From assembly GCA_025642065.1 (NCBI GenBank), contig JAODUP010000564.1:77501-141500 (forward strand): a stretch of DNA of 64,000 nucleotides, read 5' to 3'. The position numbers and the translations under genes are program-made. The notes beneath the pieces were generated by a model, which was not told the origin of the DNA, did no database searches, and was given only the letters and a program-made list of their open reading frames with translations. Positions 52,866-64,000 of the stretch are shown here, piece by piece (positions within the stretch are counted from its first letter, which is position 1; every line of letters starts with the position of its first letter). The stretch is from Paralvinella palmiformis. Its lineage: Eukaryota; Annelida; Polychaeta; Terebellida; Alvinellidae.

Positions 52866-52925
52866 CTCTGATTTCACTTCAGGTCGTAGACAGCGTCTTC
52901 TTGTAGAGAAACACGCCGAGAAATG
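52866..52925 (-). other. HYOU1: Probable non-coding first exon of HYOU1 (5' UTR); upstream edge approximate
   Basis: On the - strand the coding exon of HYOU1 is preceded by TTTTCAG at 47284-47290, 10 nt before the ATG, so an upstream UTR exon is required. The best candidate ends at 52866 with AATCAGAG followed by the donor gtgagc (52861-52865 onward). It has no ATG in the sixty bases read. It sits just downstream of a CCAAT-N9-CCACA box. The resulting intron is about 5.6 kb. The transcription start is not visible from sequence alone, so the high-coordinate border is a guess. Confidence 0.55.
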
Positions 52926-52963
52926 ATAGAAATCACCCTAAGCAGACTCCTTCTGCCGGCAAA

Positions 52964-52982
52964 TGTGGCGACATTTGATTGG
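52964..52982 (-). promoter_or_regulatory. ER stress response element (ERSE-like, CCAAT-N9-CCACA)
   Basis: On the - strand this reads CCAAT, nine bases, CCACA. The ERSE consensus bound by NF-Y together with ATF6/XBP1 is CCAAT-N9-CCACG, so spacing is exact and one base differs. It lies about 40-60 bases upstream of the probable HYOU1 first exon and in the same orientation. HYOU1 is an established unfolded-protein-response target in vertebrates, so both the location and the kind of element fit. Confidence 0.62.
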
Positions 52983-53392
52983 GCCTCATGTAACTTCCTG
53001 TAACCTTGACCCTATAAGCACACGTGTACGCCACTGCGACATGCAGCTTCGCCTCAGAACATTTCTGCCCTCGAGGTTTTCGTCACAACTCAGAAGCAGT
53101 AATCCAGCTTTATCTTATTCAAATATATTTCTCTTTTGTAAGAAGATCCACTCAATTGTCACGACTCGTTTGGGCTTGGTAGTACGTATTAATAGAGTAG
53201 ATTTCGTGATATTCCGGGAAACAGAACGACAGTGCATCGATCTCGCAGAGTACTTGTATTTCAATTTTTCCTATCAGTGGACGTTTTTACAAATAATTTC
53301 TTCCAATCCAATATAAATGTTTACAGCTGGATTGTACTAATTATAGCAGCAGGATCAAATCCACGTTGTGACATCGCATCATAACCATTTAG

Positions 53393-53397
<5 letters not shown>

Positions 53398-53439
<42 letters not shown>
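53398..53439. repeat. (TA)n microsatellite, followed by a C10 run
   Basis: About 20 TA units, then a run of ten C at 53461-53470. Confidence 0.95.
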
Positions 53440-53440
<1 letters not shown>

Positions 53441-53796
53441 TTTGCAGATACCACAAATTCCCCCCCCCCCTTCTTCTCTAACATTAATGATCTTGATTAT
53501 TTAGATGTATCATATTATACATGTTATAGATGAACGTAACAAGTAAACAAAAAGCGGGTTCCGCTTCGTGCAAACTTCATTATTATCTATTGCACGTGGA
53601 TATTTATATGCACGGATCGATGGGATTGCACATTATAAGGACATATAACCCCCTCTTAATTTCCGGGAAAAGTAATTCTAAGTAATAATATGATTCAGTT
53701 TGCTTTGCTGTCGTGATTTTGAAAATGTGATATTTAGGCCATATAGCTAGCTAGCTCTATATGTGAATACATTTGTTCTCTTTCTTGATAAACCGC

Positions 53797-53816
53797 ATAT
53801 ATATATATATATATAT

Positions 53817-53872
<56 letters not shown>
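53797..53872. repeat. (TA)n(TG)n compound microsatellite
   Basis: TA tract to 53818, then about 26 TG units. Similar tracts occur at 3430-3466, 3883-3910 (GA), 21241-21280 (CA/GA), 29165-29220 (CA), 55263-55320 (CT/TA/CATA), 55445-55482, 58097-58126 and 59489-59517. Confidence 0.95.
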
Positions 53873-53873
<1 letters not shown>

Positions 53874-54741
53874 CATGTGTGTATGTGATAGCACAGTGAT
53901 GAAAAAAACTAGTTTAAAGCACTCAGACATTTATCCATCGTGTAAGACAGAATTTAGGACTGCCCATTGAGTAGACCTGCCGGTATTGACTCGAGCTTAG
54001 ACGGTGGAGTTTTGTTCGACATCTGTGATGTAGTTCCCTATGCTTAATTACGGCGTGATACACGTACCCAGACAGCAGCTAGAGCACTGCTGTGCCAAAA
54101 CTGGACAACAATCACTCAAGTTCGCTTGTCAAGGTTGATTCGATGTTGGTCCAACGGATCGAATACAACCATTTGCCAACATCGTGCCGGCCATTTACCA
54201 ATCTTACACCAATGGTTTGCCAACTATTTACCAGCATAATTTATTTTGTTATACCAACATCAGAATTAAGAACAAAATATGTTTTGTACTAACATTTTAA
54301 TTTGGTTCACACTGCAGCACCATTCTTGCGAGTTGAAAGAATCGGAATTCTCATTATAAGAATTAATTCATGATTAATAATGAAGATGACACAATCAATA
54401 AACAATATGACAATTAAAGCACTTAATTCAGAAACAATGACAAGTAAAATAACACCATCGGCATGTTTAGATATAAATAATTATAAGTTGAGTATTGATA
54501 ATTAATAGACTAGAAAACATTAAGTTTGGGCATTTTTTAATCTTACTGTTGTTTCAGTTTCTCTTTTACCTGGAGACATTGCATTTCACCGACTGAATGA
54601 TGGTTATGTATAACATATGTTTCCATACACAGTAAAACGACGCTTTACGCCATTTCAGCATACATCAAATATGCCTTTATGGCACTTTCCCAGAGTAAAT
54701 TTCAGTTCAGCGAACGTCATTATGTCCGACGACACCCCACG

Positions 54742-54906
54742 ACTAATGATGTAGGGTGGGGTGTGACTGTAACACAACCATATTTTGGAAACTAATGATG
54801 TAGGGTGGGGTGTGACTGTAACACAACCATATTTTGGAAACTAATGATGTAGGGTGGGGTGTGACTGTAACACAACCAGATTTTGGAAGCTAATGATGTA
54901 TGAAAT
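54742..54906. repeat. Minisatellite, 49-bp unit, about 3 copies
   Basis: Unit begins ACTAATGATGTAGGGTGGGG and ends ATATTTTGGAA. Three near-identical copies plus the start of a fourth. Intergenic, upstream of HYOU1. Confidence 0.9.
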
Positions 54907-55263
54907 TATGTATTGAAATATAATACTATTCATGTTCGTAAACACTGGGACACTTCAGTCCTGTTAAGCGTTTTTAGCTGAAGCGTCTCTATCAAATGTA
55001 CAGCAAATTGGCTATGCAGTGCCTTGCTTGCGTGGACTAGAATTTTATACTGGGCATAGTATTTAACTGCTAGCCAATGCACTTCTATTATTTAAAAAAA
55101 TTAAATAAAAAATATACGTTGTCTAAAATGTGTAAACGTGTAGCATACAGAGAAAATAAATTTAGTTTGATTAAATATAATGAAATTTATAGGTTCAATA
55201 CAATTCAGCGAGAAGATGCCTAGAACAAATACACAAATAGATAGCCATGCAAAAAATAACACA

Positions 55264-55304
<41 letters not shown>

Positions 55305-55439
55305 CATACATACATACATACAATAAAATACGATTTAAGATTAAAACTTTTCTTAGACTTTTCTTGGACTTAAGGAAATACTAGTGTATAGAGTTTGAGA
55401 ACTTAGCAAATTATTTATAACAATGTGCAAATACTTGTA

Positions 55440-55484
<45 letters not shown>

Positions 55485-55562
55485 ATGTATGTAGTATGTT
55501 AATGGCATGTAGATAATGTAAATAATATTTATATAATGTTTAAAAAAGTTAATATGTTGACT

Positions 55563-55690
55563 ATAGATATGTATACAAATATGTGTAGAAATATGTAAAA
55601 AAATGTATAAAAATATGTGTAGAAATATGTAAAAAATGTATAAAAATATGTGTAGAAATAGGTATAAAAATATGTATATAAATATGACTT
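55563..55690. repeat. AT-rich minisatellite based on AAATATGTGTAGAAATATGT
   Basis: Irregular repeats of AAATATGTGTAG, AAATATGTAAAA and AATGTATAA. It generates an open frame on the - strand rich in Tyr, Ile and His, which is not a gene. Confidence 0.75.
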
Positions 55691-57877
55691 ATTGACAAAT
55701 AAAACTGAGCATAAAATTGGTGTTTCAAAGTATTATAAGTATTCACGAGCGTATTTATGAATACTTTCCAAAAGTATTCTCATTCGTATTCGAATATGTT
55801 CTCTATTAGTAGGATTGGAAAGTATTCGTATACATTGTGAATATTCATTCCATTTTTGCTGGTTACAAATTTAAAATTGAATGAGGGTATTCTAAATGTA
55901 AATGTTATGGCTGAGGTAAAACTGGATAAATGTCGTGATTTTATATTAAAACTTAATTAATGATTCTGGGAATCATAGAATAAAAAAAAAAATCCATGCC
56001 GTTAAATTGTAATGCACGTGGGGGTGTTATGTGCGGAAGTGGTAGCGTGTGTAAATTAACTGACGCATGTCACAGTATGTCACTCTCAAACCAAATAAAT
56101 TAACTACCGAGACCAAGTTGTGAATCTGTGCGGCTATGTTTAATAAACTTATAGCTAATTTCTATACACATATGTACATCTATGTAGGATCAAGCTGTCG
56201 TACCTTTCTGGATTTCTGTGCTTTCTGTGCATCAAACATTAATTGCGATCCGGATCATTTGAAACCTCTAGATGATAAATCATCATGTGCTGGCCGTTCC
56301 CAGACGACCTTGGTACCAGCGATAGTCTGACCCTGACTACGTTATCCACGAATTATTACTTGACAACAGGCCGACGCCACGCTACTCACCGAGTGCGCGA
56401 AAATATGCATTTTAGTGATGATTGCATCTTTAGACTTCGAACGTGCAACAACTCAACATGAAATTGTCCGCTAAATTGTTAAACATACAGTGACTGGGAC
56501 TTGTTAGCGTGACAGATATGATTGGATAATCTTAGCAACTATGTAGGAATGGATGAATAAACAGTCACGTGCTGTTACAAAAAGAGGACACACGTGGTTA
56601 ATCTGAACACCTAAAGATCATGGGCCGATTTTGTCGCCCGTTCAGCCGCCGACCTTGGAGGCCTGTGAACTTTACAGTATACGTGGGACTAGCTTAACCT
56701 CTCACGCATTCGCAGAAAAATACGAAACTACAAAACGTGGTCATGAAGAATGTCAAAATAATAATAATCACTTCATAAAAGTGAATGATACGGTATTGAT
56801 ATACTTACTTTGGAAGTAAGTCGGACCCACATTATTCTCAACGGTATAACTGAGTTACCGAGACACCGAACTCGATAAACAAGATGTTAGCTGGTAAACG
56901 CTGCAGCTCCGAATGAATATTAATTTTTCAGGCCTAAAGTGCACGCAAACACGACTGTTCCCAAGGTGTAAGTACCTCCCAGGTTGCAGCGAAGGCCAGA
57001 TTGACCAGATATAAATTCAAAATAGCCCGAAAGTAAATACACGTTTTGAAAGAGTTAACTGGTTATGTGAATAACCGTGAACATTCCCATTAACTGCATA
57101 AAATACAAGATCATATGATAAAGAATGCAATATAATATCCTGCGATATCCCACCGAGTCCGTTGTAAGGTATAGCCCTTCACAAAATCCGGAAAACCAGG
57201 GATGAGCATGCGCATTCATGGGGAAATCTGTAAGTATAAAAACAGCACTTAATAGTCAAGATGAAAGCGTCACATGATAATTGTGAGGTTTTTTGCTATT
57301 TATTTTTTTATTTCAGAGTCATAGTTCATTAAAAAATATCTTTCACTACACTTGTTATTTCAGTTTGTATGATTATGTCATTAATTCTGGGATGTCCAAT
57401 GCAGCTTCGTCCCAAGAAGGTCATGTATGACCCAACCAGTGATAGAAATAAGGAAAAAAATGTGATATTAATTTTTTTCGTTACAGGTGAATTGTGTAGA
57501 AGTATTGTAACTGCAGCCTACCAATGATTCACAAGGAATCACGACTGGGTGATCTTGAAACCGAAAGTACTCAACTACATACAGATCTATGTATCTGATG
57601 TCAGTGCCATTTTAAGCTGGGTCTTTGAACCACGCCAGGAAACCTTCGATTTCTCCGTTTACACTTCACCGTTTGTTCCATCTATACTACACTCAGAGAT
57701 AGATTCACATTATAGCCACCCGTGGTCCCTGTTTGCGACGACAATTCCAACCCAATTATGGAACAAACCTCCGTTTAGGTTGGTAATGGCATCGAGGGGA
57801 CATCACGAATGGCTGAACAGTTAGCCTTCAGCATCACCCGTATGTTTCATCTTCCTGATGGATCGGTTTCCCCAAAT

Positions 57878-58093
57878 TATTTTTATTATGACTTATTTGA
57901 TTGACAAATGTGCCCACAACTATCAATCAATTGATGTTTGCTCTTTCAGTCGATGTCTGATGATAGTTCTGTTCAATTAATTCGATGTTGCTCATTAATA
58001 CAATATACACTCTTAATCGTCACATCATTTACCATTGAGGCGACCTGTCTAGTCAGGGAGGCCGACTTATCTCCGTTATGGGCCGAGTTGTCT

Positions 58094-58106
<13 letters not shown>
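57878..58106. repeat. Direct repeat block, copy 1 (about 230 bp)
   Basis: Shares TATCAATCAATTGATNTTTG, GTCGATGTCTGATGATAGTT, TTCGATGTTGCTCATTAATA and GCCGACTTATCTCCGTTATG with 59263-59505, in the same orientation, and both copies run into a (TA)n tract. Confidence 0.88.
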
Positions 58107-58129
<23 letters not shown>

Positions 58130-59262
58130 GGCGAATTATTGTCATTATAATGTTATGTGTGTGCTTCCGTGTATATTTCATATACTTATGTCTATATAGC
58201 CGGCTTATAGATTTAAAATTAACATAGTGCATACCGTTATTGTTTGTGAAAAAAAAGTCGTAATAATGTTCAATAGCCTTATGCAAACAATACACAGTAA
58301 ATATATTTAACTTAAATAAAATGCTTGATTTTATCACTGGAGTACGAGTTGTCAGAGAATTGGTTCAGACTTGGGTACGGGTAGTCTTTGGTACGAGTTG
58401 TCTAAAGTTCGTTTATAAATTTTCGGTTTCATTTCGGCGAAATACGGTATTATTTGGCAGTTACATGGTGTGTGAGTATTATGTTTTTGTGCGTATAGCA
58501 TCATTTTAGCACCCATATAGTCTTAGGATACAAAATATTAACATAAATTAGCTTAAACAATAATAAATAATCCAATACTGTTACTTTGTGTCAGTTGTGA
58601 ATTGGTAACTTGGCAATCTTTGACATTCACATTGTAGTCTAGTTTGTTTAAAAATATAGACTTTTTGATTATTTATCGTGTCATATTTATTCTATTCTGA
58701 TAGTGTAGTGATATAATTAGTTGATATAATCCAAGAAAGATACTTATAAATTTAATATACTATATGAATTGTCTGGCAAACACTGCGCCGGATTACGGAC
58801 AATCTTTTCCGCTTATCTCTTAAGACTAGATACTCGATCTACTTACGTCCGTTCATTCACAATCACTGCTATCGATTACCCACGGTAGCACATAATGATA
58901 ATGTTATTTGTTTTCATTTGATTTGTAACTTTATTTTTTCAGTTTCGTTACCTTTGATCATCGGACATATAGATGAGAAATGAAGGTATGTTAAAAAAAA
59001 CCCAGTGGTGACCTATATTAGTATACTGTACGGATCTATATGGTGCTTGGACAACTCGACCCATATGTAAACTACAGGTGATAAAGATGGTGAATCAGGC
59101 AAATTTATTAGTAAAAAGTAATAAAAATCAGTAAAATTATTTAAATGTTAACATTCAATAAAAGAGTTTCCCGCATAAACATAGTAATTTTGATGTTGAT
59201 ATTTAGTTGTAGGTAAAATAAATATTTCTAATAACCCTCTACCAACTTGATTTGTTCTCATT

Positions 59263-59505
59263 TTTATTTTGGCTTATTTGATTGAAAAAGTTTTGACAAA
59301 TGTGACCAACAACTATCAATCAATTGATATTTGCTCTTTCAGTCGATGTCTGATGATAGTTCTGTTCATTTAATTCGATGTTGCTCATTAATACAATATA
59401 CTCTTAATTGTCATATCGTTTACCATTGAGGTGACCTGTCTAGTCATGGAGGCCGACTTATCTCCGTTATGGGCCGAGTTGTCTTGCATTAATATATATA
59501 TATAT
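59263..59505. repeat. Direct repeat block, copy 2
   Basis: Same block as 57878-58106, about 1.39 kb downstream, with a few percent divergence and small indels. Both end GGGCCGAGTTGTCTTGCAT then (TA)n. Either a tandem duplication of the whole 1.4-kb segment with divergence between, or two copies of a dispersed repeat. Confidence 0.88.
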
Positions 59506-59579
59506 ATATATATATATGCTCCTGGATTATTCGCCACCGCCAGTGAACATAAAATTCTCTGGCCCATTCGCCACTGTTG

Positions 59580-59924
59580 GCTCCGGTGGCCTAGTGGTTA
59601 AGCACCCGGCACTTGGTACCAAGGGTCACAGGTTCGAACCGCGCAAGAGGTCGAAACTTTTCCAGAGATTAATTTCTCGGCTCACACCATCGTGGGTGGT
59701 TGACCACGTTAAATGGCGCTGCCGTCTCCACTGAATTATTTAAAATAAAGGGGGACATTAAAAACCCCTGAAGACGTAACACACTCTGGCAGTATTTCGG
59801 CTCCATCTTTCCGTATTGCTCCCCTGTGAGTGGTCGGGGAGGAGTTTCTCAAACCACTACAACATAGAAGCGGTGCCGAATAAGCGACAGCCTGGGGATT
59901 CTCCCCGAACAACAAAACAAACAA
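59580..59924 (+). repeat. tRNA-derived SINE, family 1, second copy
   Basis: The same head, body and AACAACAAAACAAAC tail as the copy at 324-642, including A box TGGCCTAGTGG and B box GGTTCGAACCG. It is longer by internal insertions around 59745-59765 and 59880-59900. Short flanking repeats GCCACTGTTG and GCCACTGATG mark a probable target-site duplication. Confidence 0.85.
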
Positions 59925-60440
59925 GCCACTGATGCTTGAGCCTGTTCGTCAATTATAATTCTCGTTACGTACTGTTTGGCATGTAAAATAAGTGTTTTAT
60001 TGGATTTGGAGTGATATGTTGTGTAAAGTTATGAAACCGTGTCGTATAACATCAAAATCGTGACTGGCATCAATGAATCATAACAAGTGAATATGCCATG
60101 TGAGCTTACAATATACTGTATATAATTAATCAAACAAATTTAATATGGGCTAATTCAAATTTGATTAACGGGTTAATAAATATGCATATTATTACATATT
60201 CATGCAAGAATCATATGCGATCCATGTATGTGGTGTGTAAGTAAACAACAGTTTACGGGAAATATAAGAAATAAATAAACAAACAAAAAATGCCCTACAT
60301 ACGAGAATAACTTTATCGGTCGGCAACGCAGACCTACGACAAACCACGTGATTAACCGCTGTAATTATTAGTTTCTTATACTACTCTCAAACCGTGGATG
60401 CTAAATAGCATATTTAATTATAATTGTGTTGGGAATTTAA

Positions 60441-61640
60441 TGTGATCATCAAGTCCTATGACCAGTGATTGTAGGGGCACCATGACAACTGTCAGCAGTA
60501 TCTCTATCTTCCGGTAGAGTGTGTCGGTGTTCATCCCAGTCCAGTCCTCGATGTTGTCCCGTCAGGATTTCCTCGGTCTTCCACATTTCCTCCCTCCCTC
60601 GACGGTGCCTGTAAGATGGACTTGATGAGTGAGTTGCGTCGGAAATGTGACAAAACCAGTTCATTTTCCGTCTTTTTACCGTGACCAGCAGTGTCTCCCG
60701 TCTTCCACGTGTTGACTCCACTTCTTGGCGAACCGACTCATTGGTCCTTCGTTGTTGGTAGTACATCCCAAGTATTTTGCGGAGGCACTTCATTTCGTAG
60801 GCTTGGATGCAGCGTTGTCGTCCAACTGTTGCAGTCGTAAAGGAAGATGGACATGATGAGAGATGAAGTCTCTTTGGTGGTCTAGTGGGTTTTTCTACCA
60901 GTAATCTAATGTTGAAGGACTGTTTCAGTAGTGCTTCTCCCGCCCCTAAAGTCGCCCTGTTCCTCTGGTAGTATCGCCTTTACCGTTGGTTTGAGTCTGT
61001 TATGGATGATTCGTAGCATTATCTTGCTGGGATGGCTGATGAGGCCTATGGTGCTCTAGTTTTGGCATAAACGTAAAGTTTCCTTATTCGGTAATGTGAT
61101 GATGAGTGATTAGGTCCACTCTTTCGGCCATTCTTTTGCTTCCCATATTTTCTGGCATAGCACAGTTAGGACCTTAACCATTGCAGGGCCGCCATGTTTT
61201 ATTAGTTCTGCTGGGATGACATTTCCCGGGGATTTCCCTCCTTTCAGTGTGCAGATGGCGTCCTCGACTTCATGGGATAAGATGTGGCTATCCGCATCAT
61301 CCTCTGTGGGTTTGGGATGACTGTTGTTGAGAATTGATGTATCTAGTTGAAACTAATAGTTGTACAGTTCTCAGCAATACTCTGTCCATCTTTCAAGTAG
61401 AGCGCCCTCTCCAGTTCGGTGACTTCCGCCATTGTCTTCTATGATGGTTGCTTTCTGTTCCTCGATGGTGTTGCATTGCCAAGTGATCTAATTTTCCTTA
61501 GCTTTCTTCATTTCTAACATGATGGTATTGTTGATGGTACGATACTGTTCTATTGCCTCAATATTCGCCTTCCTTCCTTTTTTCAGCTCCCTTCTTTTAT
61601 CACAGAGGTAAATGATGTAATCTGTGACCCATGTGTGTGT
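60441..61640 (-). pseudogene. Degenerate RTE-like non-LTR retrotransposon
   Basis: On the - strand, in order, there are RT pieces: ELKKGRKANIEAIEQYRTIN; then VIPAELIKHGGPAMVKVLTV; then an ITLPNKETLRLCQN-type segment; SHPSKIMLRIIHNRLKP; EEQGDFRGGRSTTETVLQ; and finally CIQAYEMKCLRKILGMYYQQ with KRRKMNWFCHIS. The palm segment between the last two blocks is deleted. Several stops and frame changes are visible. The longest intact piece, 60449-60793, is the C-terminal end. Confidence 0.82.
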
Positions 61641-62311
61641 GTGTGTGTGTAATGTAGCTACTGCTAAAATATAGTAATGGTAACAAAACGTTAACAGGAA
61701 TAAAAAAAAATTCTAAATATATTACACATACTTTTCCATGAATGTCTGTATATCGATTAATTGTTGCATTTCATTCATATGAAATTCTATATATATAATT
61801 ATAATGAAAGCTTCAGACACACAATCAAAAGCAGCGAGATTGGTGTCGAATGGGTCGAACTATAAGGGGCAAATAGGTTCAACCATGAGTGGCGAATAGG
61901 CCATGAAAACTGGTAAATTTTAGGTTCGTTGGCAAGCGTTCCCATTCCCATATAGGCTCATATCTCGGTGAATATGTAAAAAATATTTAAAGATAATTTG
62001 TACCCAAATGTCTAAAATCCATAAATAAAAAGTAATCTCATTAAAGGTGACAGGAAAAGGTTTCCCAAATTTGTCAAATGTCAGAGTTTCAGTCAGATAT
62101 ATTAAATGTTTTCGTAGAAATAAAGCTACAGGGTTTTAAAACTTACTTTGCTAGCATCTCACATGGAAAAATGTGCCACAGTTTTAATCGGGAATCTTTG
62201 GACAAATTCGGAATGTGACGTCATGTTTGACAAACATAGACGCCATCCACTCGCCGTGGCTTTGTTTAACCCGTGTTACGTGTTCTATATTGTCTTTGTT
62301 AAAAGTATAAA

Positions 62312-62662
62312 ATGGTGTATTGTGCCGCAAATAATTGTACAAATGGGTCTGCCAGTGGATGGATTATGCATTCATTGACCAAAAAACAAGACTCATTTGC
62401 GCGAAACATGAACAGAGTGGGAGACACTTTGAGAAATGGATACTCGTTAAGGCACAATCAGTTGGATATGATATGAATAGTCTCAGTCAAGCCCACAGAA
62501 GATGTCATTCCAACCATATTCGACAAACTAGGTGATTCCAAGCCCAAACGAATGAGCAGTTTGATGGAGAAACTGAGTAGAAGACGGGTATGTGCGAGCC
62601 ACAACAGGGTAATCTTGGGAGCAAACTATTGCACATTCACCAGTTCACGCATTTGTGAATAA
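62312..62662 (+). pseudogene. THAP-domain protein relic
   Basis: Starts MVYCAANNCTNGSASGWIMH, matching the C-x4-C opening of a THAP zinc finger. It then passes through a frameshift to KWILVKAQSVGYD, and another to PTEDVIPTIFDKLGDSKPKR followed by SSLMEKLSRRRVC. That order is the layout of a THAP domain and its linker, but the second C..H pair is lost and no frame is continuous. A THAP gene or THAP-bearing transposon is the likely source. The last frame ends at a TAA at 62660. Confidence 0.6.
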
Positions 62663-63600
62663 GTAAAATTTCACTTAGGCCTACTCAAAGCCTCTTATGG
62701 CTGTATATTGTCGACACTACTAAACTAGTAGGTGTTGCACTGAAGGCAGCACATTCTTGTATAGGCCACATATGGGAGAGTCCTCATCCAATCCCAACAG
62801 GCTCCTGTGTATTGACAAATAAATGACGCAGTCCATTACATTAAAATTCGGTTCGGGCAAGTGTAAATAATCCCTTACTTGTCCAGCCGGGCAACTGGCA
62901 GATTTCCTATCATCAAGCAATGAAATTAACAATCATCCCACACCCACGGTGCCCACCAGACATCATAAGTAGGATCTTTGTTTACTTTTCAACTTGGCGG
63001 CCGGATCAGCTTCTGCATCGCCGTAGGCCCACCCCGTAACTTAGTTAATCCAGTTTATCAGTACATTTAGGAACATGAGCACTGCTACCTACCTACTGTA
63101 CTAGTTTTATATTTATCAGCCAATCATAGAGCGAAATTAGGCAGCATTGGGGCACTGTTGTCTTGGGGACCATAGCTTAAAAAAGCATCACATGCCACCG
63201 AACTACTCACTTTGTGTAGTGGCTCAGTGACAGTAAGATGGCGCATAGACAATTAGGCTTGGGATGGTTTGGCTTTACAGCCACTAATAATAGAGTGCAA
63301 ACTACTGCCATCAAGTGAGAATGCAAACAAACAGAGAAAAATAAGAACGATTGTGAAAGCTCTAAGCGAGTTCGATCATTCCATCTTGGCAAATAGAATT
63401 ACCGAGCCTAGTAGACACAGACAATGGCATGTTACGTACAATTTGCATAGGTCATAATATATTATCAAACTTCAATACAAAATAAATTGGGTCAGGGCAA
63501 GTGGATTTTGGGGCTCACTTGCCCGTCGGCCAAGTGCCAAAAAAGTTAAGGACCTGGACGTTATGTGATAGGAAATATCCGTATTCAGGCCCAGTGTGTT
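62663..63600. other. Repeat-rich intergenic region
   Basis: Contains GGGCAAGTG-type inverted motifs near 62850-62890 and 63495-63530. Frames at 62720 and 63207 seem to be chance or repeat-derived. Confidence 0.45.
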
Positions 63601-63816
63601 TTAATTAATCTTATACCAACACCAACAAATACACACCAATTCATCTCTTGTTGTGGACCAGGCTGGCAGCATAGGTGGCTGCTCTAGATCCACATCTGCA
63701 CTTGCTGCAGCTAATTCCTCACAATTAATACTGTCTGTGAACATTTTAGCGAGTGGTTCAAAGCTGTAAGGCTTGATGTCCCCGAGAATGTCAAAACTTT
63801 CATCAGTATCTGACAT
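63601..63816 (-). pseudogene. Possible P2X7-C-terminal-like (DUF-type) repeat protein fragment
   Basis: The - strand reads MSDTDESFDILGDIKPYSFE then PLAKMFTDS and EQPPMLPA. This resembles the acidic N-terminus that precedes the cysteine-rich P2X7-C-like domain in many lophotrochozoan repeat proteins. A one-base frame change would then give NWC followed by degenerate cysteines, where the family has N-x-WC-x-C-G. The call rests on pattern memory only; it could be an unrelated open frame. The window ends shortly after, so an upstream exon could be cut off. Confidence 0.35.
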
Positions 63817-64000
63817 TTTGTCTGTCAACTGGTCAAGACGATTGTAAACAAAGCTGTGGCACAACGTGATTTCAATATATTTATATTTTATGTATTCATA
63901 TTCATGATTTTGGAAGGCATTTGTATACACAGGGTTGCCACTCATGTAAGCTTTCAAAATTCCCTGACTGACAGCTTCATTTTCTCTGACCATGCTGGCC

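Larger units (their letters stand above)
52983..57877. other. Intergenic region upstream of HYOU1
   Basis: Proximal promoter sequence near 53000, then microsatellites and minisatellites. Frames at 52963, 54092, 56136 and 57549 (91 codons) lack recognisable domains. No gene supported. Confidence 0.5.

Noticed and set aside
57549..57824. 91-codon open frame on the + strand
   Set aside because: Some globular-looking composition but no recognised family, splice partners or flanking gene; not enough to call a gene.

Overview
This is a stretch of an AT-rich animal genome. It has split genes with GT-AG introns, abundant (TA)n and (CA)n microsatellites, tRNA-derived SINEs, non-LTR retrotransposon fragments and DNA-transposon relics. 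The repeat types (a Mutator-like transposase relic, THAP and P2X7-C-like remnants, several SINEs) suggest a lophotrochozoan, most likely a mollusc. That taxonomic call is inference.

Two conserved protein-coding genes are clear and lie tail to tail. On the + strand, 12 exons (6869-16494) encode the signal recognition particle receptor alpha subunit (SRPRA). Only the first coding exon, about 39 N-terminal residues, is not found. On the - strand, 23 coding exons (47273 down to 19552) encode a complete 1031-residue HYOU1/GRP170, an ER-lumenal large Hsp70, with signal peptide, Hsp70 ATPase domain, acidic/lysine-rich loop, helical C-terminal domain and a DDEL retention tail. All 23 exons keep reading frame and total 3096 nt. 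A probable non-coding first exon lies near 52866-52925, about 5.6 kb upstream. It sits next to a CCAAT-N9-CCACA box that closely matches the ER stress response element. Both genes serve the ER: SRPRA docks ribosomes for co-translational import, and HYOU1 helps fold the imported chains.

Layout: 1-6868 is repeat-rich DNA upstream of SRPRA (SINE with target-site duplication, a truncated LINE, a small TIR element, another LINE end). 6869-16494 is SRPRA, with a degenerate duplicate of one exon inside an intron. 16495-19551 is the convergent 3' region. 19552-52925 is HYOU1, whose introns carry a Mutator-like relic, four SINE-type families or fragments, three copies of a TA-flanked MITE (a fourth partial copy is in an SRPRA intron), a nested transposon pair, minisatellites and a perfect hairpin. 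53000-64000 is intergenic repeat-rich DNA with a SINE, a degenerate RTE-like LINE, a duplicated 230-bp block, a THAP relic and a possible P2X7-C-like fragment.

I found no CRISPR array, operon or bona fide tRNA/rRNA gene, and no clear new multi-gene system. The most informative non-genic signals are the stress-element promoter, the MITE family with a recognisable empty site, the duplicated SRPRA exon and two near-perfect palindromes.
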